NCBI RefSeq assembly: GCF_024294905.1
Contig: NZ_JANCOC010000001.1
Location: 254,779 to 318,778, forward strand
Direction of reading: 5' to 3'
Origin: Rothia gullae
GTDB lineage: Bacteria > Actinomycetota > Actinomycetes > Actinomycetales > Micrococcaceae
Length of the DNA stretch: 64,000 nucleotides
The translations under genes and the position numbers were made by a program. The first letter of the stretch is position 1. Every line of letters begins with the position of its first letter. This document shows, in pieces, positions 40,091 through 47,870 of this stretch. Under the pieces are notes generated by a model, which saw nothing but the letters and a program-made list of their open reading frames with translations, was not told the DNA's origin and made no database searches.

Positions 40091-40545
40091 TGCGTAAACC
40101 CCGCATCGCTTCTGAGCTGACTGCCGCTGAGCTATCCTCCGCGGAATATTCTGTGGAGGATAGCGAGCGCGGTGACGCCAGCACGGAATTCGTCATGGTT
40201 GGTGCGCTGTTGGTGTTGCTGACCATGGCGATTCTGCAGGTTTCTTTCGCCCTGTATGCACGAACCATGTTGGTGGATGCTGCGGCGGCTGGGGCACGTT
40301 ACGGTACGATGCGTGACCGCACTCCGCAGGAGGGCATGGAGCGTACCCGTCAGATGATTGAGGGGGTTCTTCCGTCTTCGTATGCTGAGAATATTTCGTA
40401 CCGTCAGGGTAGTGATTCTACGGGTGTGCGCACTTTGGAGGTGACGGTGAAGTCTCCGTTGCCGGTGCTGGGCCCGTGGGGTTTTCCGGATTCTATTGAG
40501 GTGAAGGGGCATGCGATTTATGCGGAGCATCGTTCCGGTGATTAG
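40090..40545 (+). CDS. TadE-like pseudopilin
   Basis: A 151-residue TadE-family protein. The segment ERGDASTEFVMVGALLVLLTMAILQVSFALYARTMLVDAAAAGAR is the classical TadE motif, with one helix after a likely processing site. The rest is extracytoplasmic. ATG overlaps the stop of the pilin gene. TadE-type proteins are minor pilins required for Flp pilus biogenesis. Confidence 0.87.
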   Translation: MRKPRIASELTAAELSSAEYSVEDSERGDASTEFVMVGALLVLLTMAILQVSFALYARTMLVDAAAAGARYGTMRDRTPQEGMERTRQMIEGVLPSSYAENISYRQGSDSTGVRTLEVTVKSPLPVLGPWGFPDSIEVKGHAIYAEHRSGD

Positions 40546-41032
40546 CGGCTTTTTGCTTCGGCAGCGGGTGAAGGAATGCCTGAAGAGCCGCTCTAATCGG
40601 CCTATTTCTGAGCAACACGACTCTGAAGAGGGTAGCGCCATTGTGGAGTTCCTGGGTTTGGGTATTACTCTGCTCATCCCGGTGCTCTACGGCATTCTGA
40701 CGATTTTTAGCTTGCAGTCTTCGGTGATGGCGGCTCATGCGGCGAGCGCCCAGGTGGTGCTGTATGTGCAGGAGCAGCCGCAGGACTCGTCGGTTGGCCC
40801 GGATTTGGCTCAGCGTCTGGCGGTGCATGCTGCCGCTGATTACGGGGTTGAGCCTTCCGATGTGAGCGTGTCGTTGAGCTGTGCGTCGGGGGAGTGCGTC
40901 TCGGGTACGAAGGCGTACGCCACGGTGACGGTTCAGGCACGTCTGCCGCTTCTGCCTTCGTTTATGGGTGGCGGCGTGATTCCGGTGAGTTCTCATGCGA
41001 CGAGTTGGGGGTCTGGTCATGCTGATTCCTAA
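40520..41032 (+). CDS. TadF/TadE-like pseudopilin
   Basis: A 170-residue minor-pilin-like protein with SEEGSAIVEFLGLGITLLIPVLYGILTIFSLQSSVMAAHAASAQ. The E-E-G-S followed by hydrophobic residues and Glu at +5 resembles the TadE/F processing site. It contains two cysteines in a SCASGEC pattern that could form a disulfide. ATG 40520 is preferred over 40511 because AAGGGG is then ten bases upstream; the gene overlaps the end of tadE. Confidence 0.78.
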   Translation: MRSIVPVISGFLLRQRVKECLKSRSNRPISEQHDSEEGSAIVEFLGLGITLLIPVLYGILTIFSLQSSVMAAHAASAQVVLYVQEQPQDSSVGPDLAQRLAVHAAADYGVEPSDVSVSLSCASGECVSGTKAYATVTVQARLPLLPSFMGGGVIPVSSHATSWGSGHADS

Positions 41033-41588
41033 TGGTTCGCCCGCTCATCTGTTCTCGCCGGATCACCTGCTTTCCTCTGTGCGGGAGCGCTACGCTAACG
41101 CATACCGTCGTGCCCGTCTACAGGTTCGCGCCCGTGTGCAGAGCCGGGCGCTCGCCTCAGACCGCCTTGCCTCAGACCCGGAAGAGGGCAGTATTGCCCC
41201 GCTGATTGTGGGCATGCTGGCGTTGCTTCTGCTCATTGGCTCGGTGACGGTGGCGATTACGGGCGCGTATCTGCAGACTCAGCATCTGCAGGATATGGCG
41301 GACGCTCAGGCGAACTCGATTACCCGCACGATGCGCACTCCTGATGAAGCGAGTGGTTCGGCAGCGTGGGAGTATGCGAGCGCGTACCTGACTGAGGTTC
41401 AGCCGGGGCAGGATTTTCAGGCGTTGCGTCTGGAGAACGTGTCCGTGGATTCTGATCACAGCGTGCATGTGTACCTCTCGGCTCGTATTCGTCCGCCGCT
41501 GGTGTCGATTCTGGTGCCTGATGGTATTGAGGTGACCGCTCACGGTTCGTCGCGTTTGAAGACGAGCCAGGGCCCCTCCACCGATTAG
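41019..41588 (+). CDS. TadE/TadG-like secretion-neighbourhood protein
   Basis: A 189-residue protein, last gene of the tad operon. The basic N-terminal half (Arg/Ala-rich) leads to PEEGSIAPLIVGMLALLLLIGSVTVAITGAYLQTQHLQDMADAQA, similar to the actinobacterial 'helicase/secretion neighbourhood TadE-like' family. The extracytoplasmic tail ends in a beta-rich segment. ATG 41019 overlaps the end of the preceding gene. Confidence 0.75.
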   Translation: MLIPNGSPAHLFSPDHLLSSVRERYANAYRRARLQVRARVQSRALASDRLASDPEEGSIAPLIVGMLALLLLIGSVTVAITGAYLQTQHLQDMADAQANSITRTMRTPDEASGSAAWEYASAYLTEVQPGQDFQALRLENVSVDSDHSVHVYLSARIRPPLVSILVPDGIEVTAHGSSRLKTSQGPSTD

Positions 41589-41674
41589 TGCGTCCGTCAA
41601 CGGTGCACGGGCATATCGGCGCACGGGCATATCGGTTCACTCGCTTATTGGTGTGTTGTGATCCCCATAGACTG

Positions 41675-41726
41675 CGAGGGTTCATCTGCAAGGTAGTGTA
41701 ACGGCTAGCGGATGCGCCCTCGTTTT
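41675..41726 (+). terminator. Terminator of the tad operon
   Basis: CGAGGG-N2-CATCTGC (from 41675) pairs with GCGGATG-N2-CCCTCG (ending 41722), with one internal mismatch and a G-U pair, followed by TTTT. Confidence 0.7.
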
Positions 41727-41850
41727 ATGCCCTTTTTAGGTCTTCGTTGCGTGGCTTCTGCCCTCTGCCTGCCCTATCCTTCTGCGCTGTGGGCTGTTGC
41801 AGGCTGTAACGGCGGGACTTTCTGACCGTTTCGCGATAGTGTTAAAAGCT

Positions 41851-42978
41851 ATGGCATCCTTCGACTTTTCTGCTGAGATTAAAGAGCTTCGCGCGATTTT
41901 CACCTCTATTGCTGCTGTGAGCGATATTGAGGGGATTGAGCGCGCCATTGAGGACCTGTCTGCGCAGGCTACCGCACCCGATTTGTGGGATGACGCGGAG
42001 AACGCGCAGAAGGTGACGAGCGCACTGTCGTATAAGCAGTCGGAGCTGAATCGTCTGCGTTCGCTGTCTTCTCGCATTGATGATGTTGAGGTGATGGTGG
42101 AGCTTGCCGAAGCTGAGGATGAGGAAACTGCCGCCGAGCTACTCGCTGATGCTGAGCGTGAGTGCGGTGAGATCCGCGCCAAGCTGGAGGATCTTGAGGT
42201 GCTGGTGCTGCTGTCGGGTGAGTACGATCAGCGTGAGGCTGTGGTGACGATTCGTTCGGGCGCCGGTGGCGTGGATGCTGCTGATTTCGCGGAGATGCTG
42301 CTGCGCATGTACCTGCGTTGGGCGGAGAAGAACGGCTACCCGACGAAGGTTCTGGACACCTCCTACGCTGAGGAGGCAGGCCTGAAGTCGGTGACCTTTG
42401 AGGTGAACGCGCCGTACGCTTTTGGCCGTCTGTCGGTGGAGGCGGGTACTCACCGCCTGGTGCGTATTTCGCCGTTCGATAATCAGGGCCGCCGCCAGAC
42501 CTCGTTCGCGGCGGTTGAGGTGATTCCTCTAATTGAGCAGACGGACGCTATTGAGATTCCCGAGTCTGAGATTAAGGTGGATGTGTTCCGCTCCTCGGGT
42601 CCGGGTGGTCAGTCGGTGAATACGACGGATTCGGCGGTGCGTATGACTCACTTGCCGACCGGTATTGTGGTGTCGATGCAGAATGAGAAGTCGCAGTTGC
42701 AGAACCGTGCGGCGGCTTTGCGTGTGCTGCAGTCTCGCCTGTTGCTGTTGCGTAAGGAGCAGGAGGACGCGAAGAAGAAGGAGCTTGCCGGTGATATTAA
42801 GGCAAGCTGGGGTGATCAGATGCGCTCCTATGTTCTGCATCCGTACCAGATGGTGAAGGACCTGCGTACCGGCTATGAGGAGGGTAATACCTCTAATGTT
42901 TTGGATGGCGGTTTGAACGCCTTTATTGATGCTGGTATTCGCTGGCGTGCTTCGGGGCGCGCGGCTGAAGAGAGCTAA
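41851..42978 (+). CDS. prfB: Peptide chain release factor 2
   Basis: A 375-residue RF2 that reads UGA and UAA stop codons. The SPF specificity motif is at residues 207-209 ([13 protein letters not shown]), and the GGQ hydrolysis motif is at 252-254 (SGPGGQSVN). The gene reads through without the +1 programmed frameshift seen in Escherichia coli. ATG 41851 has no Shine-Dalgarno; TAGTGT lies at 41837-41842, at the distance expected for a leaderless transcript. The usual downstream neighbours ftsE and ftsX are missing: smpB follows after 19 bases. Confidence 0.95.
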   Translation: MASFDFSAEIKELRAIFTSIAAVSDIEGIERAIEDLSAQATAPDLWDDAENAQKVTSALSYKQSELNRLRSLSSRIDDVEVMVELAEAEDEETAAELLADAERECGEIRAKLEDLEVLVLLSGEYDQREAVVTIRSGAGGVDAADFAEMLLRMYLRWAEKNGYPTKVLDTSYAEEAGLKSVTFEVNAPYAFGRLSVEAGTHRLVRISPFDNQGRRQTSFAAVEVIPLIEQTDAIEIPESEIKVDVFRSSGPGGQSVNTTDSAVRMTHLPTGIVVSMQNEKSQLQNRAAALRVLQSRLLLLRKEQEDAKKKELAGDIKASWGDQMRSYVLHPYQMVKDLRTGYEEGNTSNVLDGGLNAFIDAGIRWRASGRAAEES

Positions 42979-42997
42979 GACGTATAAGGATTGAGTG

Positions 42998-43492
42998 ATG
43001 GCTCAGAAAAAGAAGAAAGACGCGAAGAAGGACCCGAATAACGCGATTATTGCCCAGAATAAGAAGGCTCGCCACAACTACAACATTGTGGATACCTATG
43101 AGGCGGGTATTGTTCTGCTGGGTACTGAGGTGAAGTCTCTGCGTGATGGTGGGGCGTCCATTGTGGATGGTTTCTGCCAAGTGACCGATAACGAGTTGTG
43201 GCTCGAGGGTATTCATATCGCGGAGTATGGTTACGGTACGTGGACGAACCATGCGGCTCGTCGTCGCCGTAAGCTGTTGTTGCATCGTTCTGAGATTAAT
43301 AAGTTGGGGCAGAAGCTGAAGGAGACCGGTTACACGGTGGTTCCGCTGAAGCTGTACTTCTCGAATGGTCGTGCGAAGGTTGAGATTGCTTTGGCGACCG
43401 GTAAGCGTGAGTACGATAAGCGTCAGGCTTTGCGTGAGCGTCAGGATGACCTGGAGGCGCGCCGTGCGATGCGTTACCGCAACCTAGGCTAG
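42998..43492 (+). CDS. smpB: SsrA-binding protein SmpB
   Basis: A 164-residue partner of tmRNA in trans-translation. Typical segments include [41 protein letters not shown] and the basic C-terminal tail [17 protein letters not shown] 42998 has AAGGAT upstream; the GTG one codon earlier is less well placed. ssrA itself lies 2 kb downstream on the same strand. Confidence 0.96.
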   Translation: MAQKKKKDAKKDPNNAIIAQNKKARHNYNIVDTYEAGIVLLGTEVKSLRDGGASIVDGFCQVTDNELWLEGIHIAEYGYGTWTNHAARRRRKLLLHRSEINKLGQKLKETGYTVVPLKLYFSNGRAKVEIALATGKREYDKRQALRERQDDLEARRAMRYRNLG

Positions 43493-43624
43493 GGCTGAGG
43501 CAACGGCGGGATGCACGGCTGCTCCAGGAACTTGCCGGTAGGGGGTGGCGGGGCGCGGTTCCTTGCGTATAATGGTTAAAAATTCGCGGCGTACCGCGAG
43601 CACCATATGTTTTTGAGGAGACAC

Positions 43625-44089
43625 ATGTCTGAGACCCCGAACTACCAGCAGAACCCGGGCGAGTTCATCCCCGCACCGCAGCAGGCACCGGCATACAACA
43701 TGCAGGGCGGCTACCCCGGCTACCAGCCGACCCCGAGCTCGGCTCTGGCGATTGCTTCGCTGATTCTGGGTATTATTGGTCTGCTGTCTGGCTGGCTGAT
43801 TTTCGGTGGCGTGCTGGGTCTGGTTGGCGTGATTCTGGGTATTGTTGCCCTGGTGAAGGTGAAGAACGGCACTGCCTCCGGTAAGGGCATGGCGATTGGT
43901 GGTATTGTCACCGGTGCGCTGGGCATGATTGGGGCTGTTGTCACGCTGATTCTGGGCCTGATTGGCCTTGGCATGCTCAGCGAGTGTGCTGAGCATGCTG
44001 TGCAGGATTCGAACGGTAAATACGTGTGCACTGTGAATGGGCATACTCAGACTTTGGACCCTGATGAGTACCGTACTCTGCGCCGCTAA
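43625..44089 (+). CDS. DUF4190-type membrane protein
   Basis: A 154-residue protein. It has a Gln/Pro/Tyr-rich cytoplasmic head (1-37), then two long hydrophobic segments (about 38-75 and 85-120) separated by VKVKNGTASGKGMAIGGIVTG, the typical DUF4190 pattern. A short extracytoplasmic tail has two cysteines (one in LSECAEH, one in YVCTVNG). GAGGAG precedes ATG 43625. Function is unknown; it is paralogous to the next gene. Confidence 0.82.
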   Translation: MSETPNYQQNPGEFIPAPQQAPAYNMQGGYPGYQPTPSSALAIASLILGIIGLLSGWLIFGGVLGLVGVILGIVALVKVKNGTASGKGMAIGGIVTGALGMIGAVVTLILGLIGLGMLSECAEHAVQDSNGKYVCTVNGHTQTLDPDEYRTLRR

Positions 44090-44114
44090 GTCGCGTTGAG
44101 TATATAGAGATGTG

Positions 44115-44157
44115 AAGGGACCGAATAGTGTTGAACTATTCGGTCCCTTGCTCTTTT
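44115..44157 (+). terminator. Terminator
   Basis: A perfect 15-bp stem (44115-44129, 44135-44149) with loop GTTGA, followed by GCTCTTTTT. Confidence 0.92.
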
Positions 44158-44328
44158 TCTGTGCTGATTCTGCCCGATTGGTGGATTCTGGGGGATGGAT
44201 CTGGAATCTTGGACTTCATAGATGACCCAAATGACGGCTTATTTATATAATGGAACCGAACTCAGCGCGCAATGGTGCGTTGGGCGAGTATAAAATGTTC
44301 GCTGCAACTGTGAAGGAAAGAACGACGG

Positions 44329-45225
44329 ATGTCTGAGAATAACTACGGAAACAACCAGGGGAGCGCACAGAACCCCTACGCTGCTCAGCAGCCTAATTCT
44401 TCCGCCCAGAGCTCGTACGGTCAGGATTACGGCCAGGCTCCTGCAGCGCAGAACACTTACGGCCAGGATTACGGTCAGAGCGCATCCGCTCAGAACACCT
44501 ACGGCCAGACTCAGCAGCAGAACGCTACTCCGCAGAACTCGGCTCAGCAGAACCAGTACGGCCAGTTTGGTGCTCAGCCCTCTTCGCAGAATGCTTACGG
44601 TCAGAACGTTGCTCAAGGCACCTCCGCCCAGGGCGCTGCGACTCAGAACACATACAGCCAGGCTCAGCCCGCTCAGCAACAGTACGGCTACGGTCAGGAT
44701 GCTTCCTACCAGGGGCAGCCCGCGCAGCAGAACCAGTACGGTTACGGCCAGGACGCCTCCTACCAGGCTCAGCCCGCTGACTACAACTACCAGCAGAACT
44801 CTTACCAGCAGCAGCCTCAGCAGGGTGCTTACGGTTACGGTCAGCCCGCGGGTTACCCGTATGCGGCTCCCGTGACGAAGAAGGCTCCCGGCATGGCGCT
44901 GGCGGCGATGATTCTCGGTATTGCGGCTGTACTGACCGGTTTCCTCGTGTTTGGTGCCCTGCTGGGTATCGCTGCGATTATTCTGGGCGCCCTGTCCCTG
45001 AAGAAGGTCAAGGAAACTGGCGCGGGTAAGGGCTTCGCGATTACCGGTATCGTAACCGGCGCGGTGGCTGTCCTGTTCTCGCTGTGCATGCTCTTCGTGT
45101 ACATTTCTGTTGCTCAGACTGCTGAGAAGTGTCTTGAAGTTGGTACCGATGACGGCCACGGTAACGTGGTGTGCCAGATTGGTGATAACCCGAACAACCG
45201 CATGACTGTTCCGGCTCACCGCTAA
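44329..45225 (+). CDS. DUF4190-type membrane protein with long Tyr/Gly/Gln-rich head
   Basis: A 298-residue paralogue of the preceding gene product. Residues 1-185 are a low-complexity head built from Gln, Tyr, Gly, Asn and Ala (repeated YGQDYGQ, QNTYGQ, QQNQYGYGQDASYQ), resembling prion-like domains. Two hydrophobic segments (about 190-220 and 235-265) surround VKETGAGKGFAITGIVTG. The tail holds two cysteines. AAGGAAAG precedes the ATG. Function unknown; the head could mediate self-association. Confidence 0.82.
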   Translation: MSENNYGNNQGSAQNPYAAQQPNSSAQSSYGQDYGQAPAAQNTYGQDYGQSASAQNTYGQTQQQNATPQNSAQQNQYGQFGAQPSSQNAYGQNVAQGTSAQGAATQNTYSQAQPAQQQYGYGQDASYQGQPAQQNQYGYGQDASYQAQPADYNYQQNSYQQQPQQGAYGYGQPAGYPYAAPVTKKAPGMALAAMILGIAAVLTGFLVFGALLGIAAIILGALSLKKVKETGAGKGFAITGIVTGAVAVLFSLCMLFVYISVAQTAEKCLEVGTDDGHGNVVCQIGDNPNNRMTVPAHR

Positions 45226-45265
45226 GTCTTAGCCGCCTAATTTTGGCTACCCAGCGCGGTACGCG

Positions 45266-45313
45266 AACGGGGTGAGGGTTCCAGATTTTCTGGGGTGCCT
45301 CACCCCGTTTGCT
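45266..45313 (+). terminator. Terminator
   Basis: AACGGGGTGAGG (45266-45277) pairs with CCTCACCCCGTT (45298-45309), with an inner CCAGA/TCTGG pairing, followed by a short T-run. Confidence 0.88.
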
Positions 45314-45414
45314 GTGCCCGCCGTTGATCCGGGTGTGTGCTGGAGGCGCGAGCACCGGGTTCTTTGGAGGTGTTCTCTGTCAGTGAGCGCGCCGCGTGTG
45401 CGGGGTGGGGGGAC

Positions 45415-45444
45415 TTGCACGCCGTTAAACATCTTAGATATACT
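45415..45444 (+). promoter_or_regulatory. Candidate ssrA promoter
   Basis: TTGCAC (45415-45420) and TATACT (45439-45444) are 18 bases apart, close to the housekeeping consensus. Transcription would start about 85 bases before mature tmRNA, leaving a 5' extension for processing. A second weak pair (TTTCAG, GATAAA at 45522-45527) would start directly at the mature 5' end. Confidence 0.6.
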
Positions 45445-45534
45445 GAATCTCTACCGTGTTTGAATGGCACCGCGGCATCAAGGTATGTCGAGGAAAACTT
45501 TCAGAAGACGGTGGGCTTTTTGATAAAAGCATAG

Positions 45535-45904
45535 GGGGATGATCGGTTTCGACGATGTGAGTTGAGATGGGTGAAGCGTGCCGAGGATGCAGGGTTATCT
45601 CGTTAACGCCCTCTGCAAAAAATTAAGTGCAGAATCTAAGCGCACTGACTTCGCACTCGCTGCCTAAGCGCGAGTTGCCGTCTGTCGGCCTGAGCATGCC
45701 TTTGGCTCAGTTACCGGCATCGACTTAAAAGGCCACTGCTGCTAGCCCTTGTTGCGGGGGTTAGCGGGACTTTTACGTGACTAGGTTCGTCGGTATATGT
45801 GTTTATGCAAGTACCGGAGCCGAAAAGTAGCGTTCGCATAAACTGCGCACGGAGAAGCCCCGTTGACGCCACATCGGACCGGGGTTCGATTCCCCGCATC
45901 TCCA
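45535..45904 (+). ncRNA. ssrA: Transfer-messenger RNA (tmRNA)
   Basis: The RNA that rescues stalled ribosomes together with SmpB. The 5' end GGGGATG (45535-45541) pairs with CATCTCC (45897-45903) as a seven-base-pair acceptor stem with one G-U pair, and GATCGGTTTCGAC follows as usual. The T-arm GGGGTTCGATTCCCC is near the 3' end. The tag reading frame starts at GCA 45629 and encodes AESKRTDFALAA, then TAA (45665-45667); compare ADSHQRDYALAA in Mycobacterium. The CCA end is not encoded. A strong terminator follows, inside a sequence that is repeated 0.9 kb downstream. Confidence 0.95.
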
Positions 45905-45965
45905 CGATCTCCCAACCGTCCGCTCACCTTTACGGGTGTGCGGCGGTGATCATCGGTTCCAATCC

Positions 45966-46065
45966 AGAGGAAGAACCGCGGTAGGTTTCTACCACCCGGC
46001 AGGACGCCCCACGGCGTCACCTGCCGGGTATTTTTATGCCCAATTGGTCGGTCCTGTATTGCCGG
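45966..46065. repeat. Direct repeat copy 1 (contains ssrA terminator)
   Basis: 88 bases (45966-46053) are identical to 46862-46949; the match continues for 12 more bases after a two-base difference. It starts 62 bases after the tmRNA 3' end and contains the ssrA terminator stem-loop. Confidence 0.95.
45994..46035 (+). terminator. Terminator of ssrA (copy 1)
   Basis: ACCCGGCAGG (45994-46003) pairs with CCTGCCGGGT (46020-46029), with inner ACGCC/GGCGT pairing and ATTTTT after it. Confidence 0.93.
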
Positions 46066-46073
46066 CCCGGTTC

Positions 46074-46361
46074 ATGGCCGCCAGCTCCCACTATGACAAA
46101 CACGCTGCTGATTATGCGGTGGCGTTTATCCAAGCATTGACCCACACGGAGGGCCGCTGGGCCGGCAAACCCTTCGAACTGATTGACTAGCAAGAGCAGA
46201 TTTCTGAAACCTACGAGTTGCGGGAGGTTGCGTTCGACCGGTGGGGAGCAGTCCAGATGACCCAAAACTTGGATGCCGTGGGCCTCGACCGCGCGATTAG
46301 ATGCGGCTGTGGACCCGCCACTGAGAGCGTGTATGACAGAAGAGACATGTTTTTCATGTAG
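46074..46361 (+). pseudogene. Decayed phage terminase large-subunit gene
   Basis: The frame from 46074 reads ASSHYDKHAADYAVAFIQAL and WAGKPFELID, the conserved N-terminal part of phage terminase large subunits. A TAG stop (46188-46190) then falls where a tryptophan is normally found (PFELxDWQEQI), and the same frame goes on with QEQI. Without a gap it jumps to ELREVAFDRWGAVQMTQNLD, a segment from near the C-terminus of terminases, then to an unrelated tail ending at 46361. So the gene has a nonsense mutation and has lost most of its middle and end. It is a remnant of an earlier phage insertion beside ssrA. Confidence 0.82.
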
Positions 46362-46438
46362 TGTCAATTTACGTGGTGCATCTGACGAGACTCTCTGATA
46401 GACTGCTGAGTAGTGAAGTAAGATACGTCACTATGTGA

Positions 46439-46609
46439 CGTGGGAATGCAATCACAACCGCAATTTCTGCTTGGAATTGGGGGTTAGCTGCTTCCACGAT
46501 TGCAAGAGCTTTAGGGCCAGCATTCGTTGGTGGTTTTGGAAAAGCCATTGGAGGTCCGGCACTAATTGCCTTTGCGCTAGCTGTTGCAGCAGTGTCCTGC
46601 ACTCTTTAA
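46439..46609 (+). CDS. Putative bacteriocin-like hydrophobic peptide (start codon not evident)
   Basis: An open frame of 56 codons encodes a small Ala/Gly-rich, hydrophobic peptide: AISAWNWGLAASTIARALG, then FVGGFGKAIGGPALIAFALAV, ending in a cysteine-containing VSCTL. Composition and size resemble unmodified or circular bacteriocins. The frame has no ATG, GTG, TTG or CTG start: it is opened directly by ATG-TGA (46433-46438), so the original start may have been lost by mutation, or initiation may be unusual. The gene for a small two-helix membrane protein follows 15 bases later with a good ribosome binding site, the usual place for an immunity protein. Base composition is lower in G+C than the neighbourhood. 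Confidence 0.35.
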   Translation, partial: RGNAITTAISAWNWGLAASTIARALGPAFVGGFGKAIGGPALIAFALAVAAVSCTL

Positions 46610-46624
46610 TCTGGGAGAGGTCAA

Positions 46625-46840
46625 ATGCGTGCGAAGAATATATTTACACTAGGATTTCTTCTCACTATTGTTCCGATGTTCTGGGTGGTTATCTCAATTG
46701 CCAGGGAGTGGGAGTTCTTCGATCCAGTATCAATTCTAGGTGCAATTTTAGGAGGTCTTTTGGTCACTTTTGTAGCCAGAAGGACGCTTGAGAGTGATTC
46801 AAAGTTCCCTAAGGGACCCCCTAAAGGACCTAGTGTGTAA
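46625..46840 (+). CDS. Small two-helix membrane protein, possible bacteriocin immunity protein
   Basis: A 71-residue protein with two hydrophobic helices (about 5-25 and 33-52) and a Lys/Pro/Gly tail. GGGAGAGG lies five bases before the ATG. It lies directly after the bacteriocin-like frame, inside the low-GC segment bounded by the direct repeats. No family is recognised; the immunity role is inference from size, topology and position. Confidence 0.6.
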   Translation: MRAKNIFTLGFLLTIVPMFWVVISIAREWEFFDPVSILGAILGGLLVTFVARRTLESDSKFPKGPPKGPSV

Positions 46841-46861
46841 AACATCGCTTAGAAGTTTCTA

Positions 46862-46963
46862 AGAGGAAGAACCGCGGTAGGTTTCTACCACCCGGCAGGA
46901 CGCCCCACGGCGTCACCTGCCGGGTATTTTTATGCCCAATTGGTCGGTCTCCTGTATTGCCGG
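46862..46963. repeat. Direct repeat copy 2 (second ssrA-type terminator)
   Basis: Second copy of the sequence at 45966-46065, with a two-base insertion at 46950-46951. Its terminator stem-loop is 46890-46931. A short palindrome CTTAGAA-N2-TTCTAAG (46848-46863) overlaps its left edge. Confidence 0.95.
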
Positions 46964-47252
46964 TCTGTTCTGGGGTGTACCGGCGTGCCCGAGGGTGCTC
47001 AGGTGACCGCATTGTAATGAGAACGCCATCAGAGAAGACGAAAACGAACCCTATGGCGTAGTATCGAAGGGTAGATACCGTTGTTCGGTATTGATTGTTT
47101 ATTCAATCTCACCGGCAACGTTAGAGAGCAACCACAGAGCCACCAAACGAGCCACAAAGTAACCCGGTCATACAGCATAGCCGCTCATAGTGGCGCCACC
47201 GCTACGACGCGGTAACCACACAGCCGCTACGACGACCCCTCAAGGACACGCC

Positions 47253-47840
47253 ATGGAAAATCAGATTCCCGCCCCCTCCTTCCCGGAGCAGAACAACGCA
47301 AACTCCCCGCAGCCGGTACCTGCAGGCGTAGCACCCGGCGCTCCCCTCGGCGCAGCACCCGCACCCGCCCTGGGCGTGGCACCCGCTAACATGCGCGACC
47401 GCGACGACAGCTACCAGCGCATCCCAGACATCTACCGGGTGCCGGCTGAGCACCGCCGCCCCTACGGTGAGACCACCGGCGACTTCCGCGGCCCCGGCTA
47501 CTTCTACTCCATCGGCGCGTTCGGTGCCTCCCTGGGTGCCCTGGCGCTGACCCTCTACGCGTGGGTTCAGGTCGCGGCACTCCACGCTGAGGCAAGGACC
47601 AGCTCCGGCGGTTACAGCTCCAATCTGAGCCTGAGCCCCAACATCATGGTGATTGCTCTGCTGCTCGTGGGTCTGATTCCGGTAGGCGTGTCTATCTGGC
47701 TTGCCATCTACTCGGCGAAGGTGAACGCCGGTCACACCACCAAGTACACCTCGAAGATGACGACCTTCAACATTCTGGCGTACATCATCTCGGGTTTGAG
47801 CCTGCTGGGTCTGCTCGGCACCCTCACGATGCTGTCCTAA
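47253..47840 (+). CDS. Membrane protein of unknown function with Pro/Ala-rich head
   Basis: A 195-residue protein. The cytoplasmic head (1-75) is Pro/Ala/Asn-rich. Three hydrophobic helices lie at about 84-107, 127-150 and 172-193. ATG 47253 has AAGGA eight bases upstream. I do not recognise the family. The upstream 280 bases contain GATTG-N6-CAATC (an operator-like dyad) and probably the promoter. Confidence 0.72.
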   Translation: MENQIPAPSFPEQNNANSPQPVPAGVAPGAPLGAAPAPALGVAPANMRDRDDSYQRIPDIYRVPAEHRRPYGETTGDFRGPGYFYSIGAFGASLGALALTLYAWVQVAALHAEARTSSGGYSSNLSLSPNIMVIALLLVGLIPVGVSIWLAIYSAKVNAGHTTKYTSKMTTFNILAYIISGLSLLGLLGTLTMLS

Positions 47841-47870
47841 AATAGGCAACGCTTGCTCTCATAGCGATAA

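Noticed and set aside
41797..41851. Programmed frameshift or N-terminal extension in prfB
   Set aside because: The frame is continuous from ATG 41851; the extra 18 codons upstream are not conserved in RF2, and no CTT-TGA-type shift site is present.
45535..45904. A second att copy of the tmRNA 3' end downstream of ssrA
   Set aside because: The T-arm/acceptor sequence is not repeated in the following 1.3 kb; only the terminator region, starting 62 bases later, is duplicated.
46435..46791. A 118-codon frame overlapping the bacteriocin-like peptide and immunity-like gene
   Set aside because: It is Cys/Trp/Ser-rich with no domain, conflicts with two better frames, and has no good ribosome binding site.
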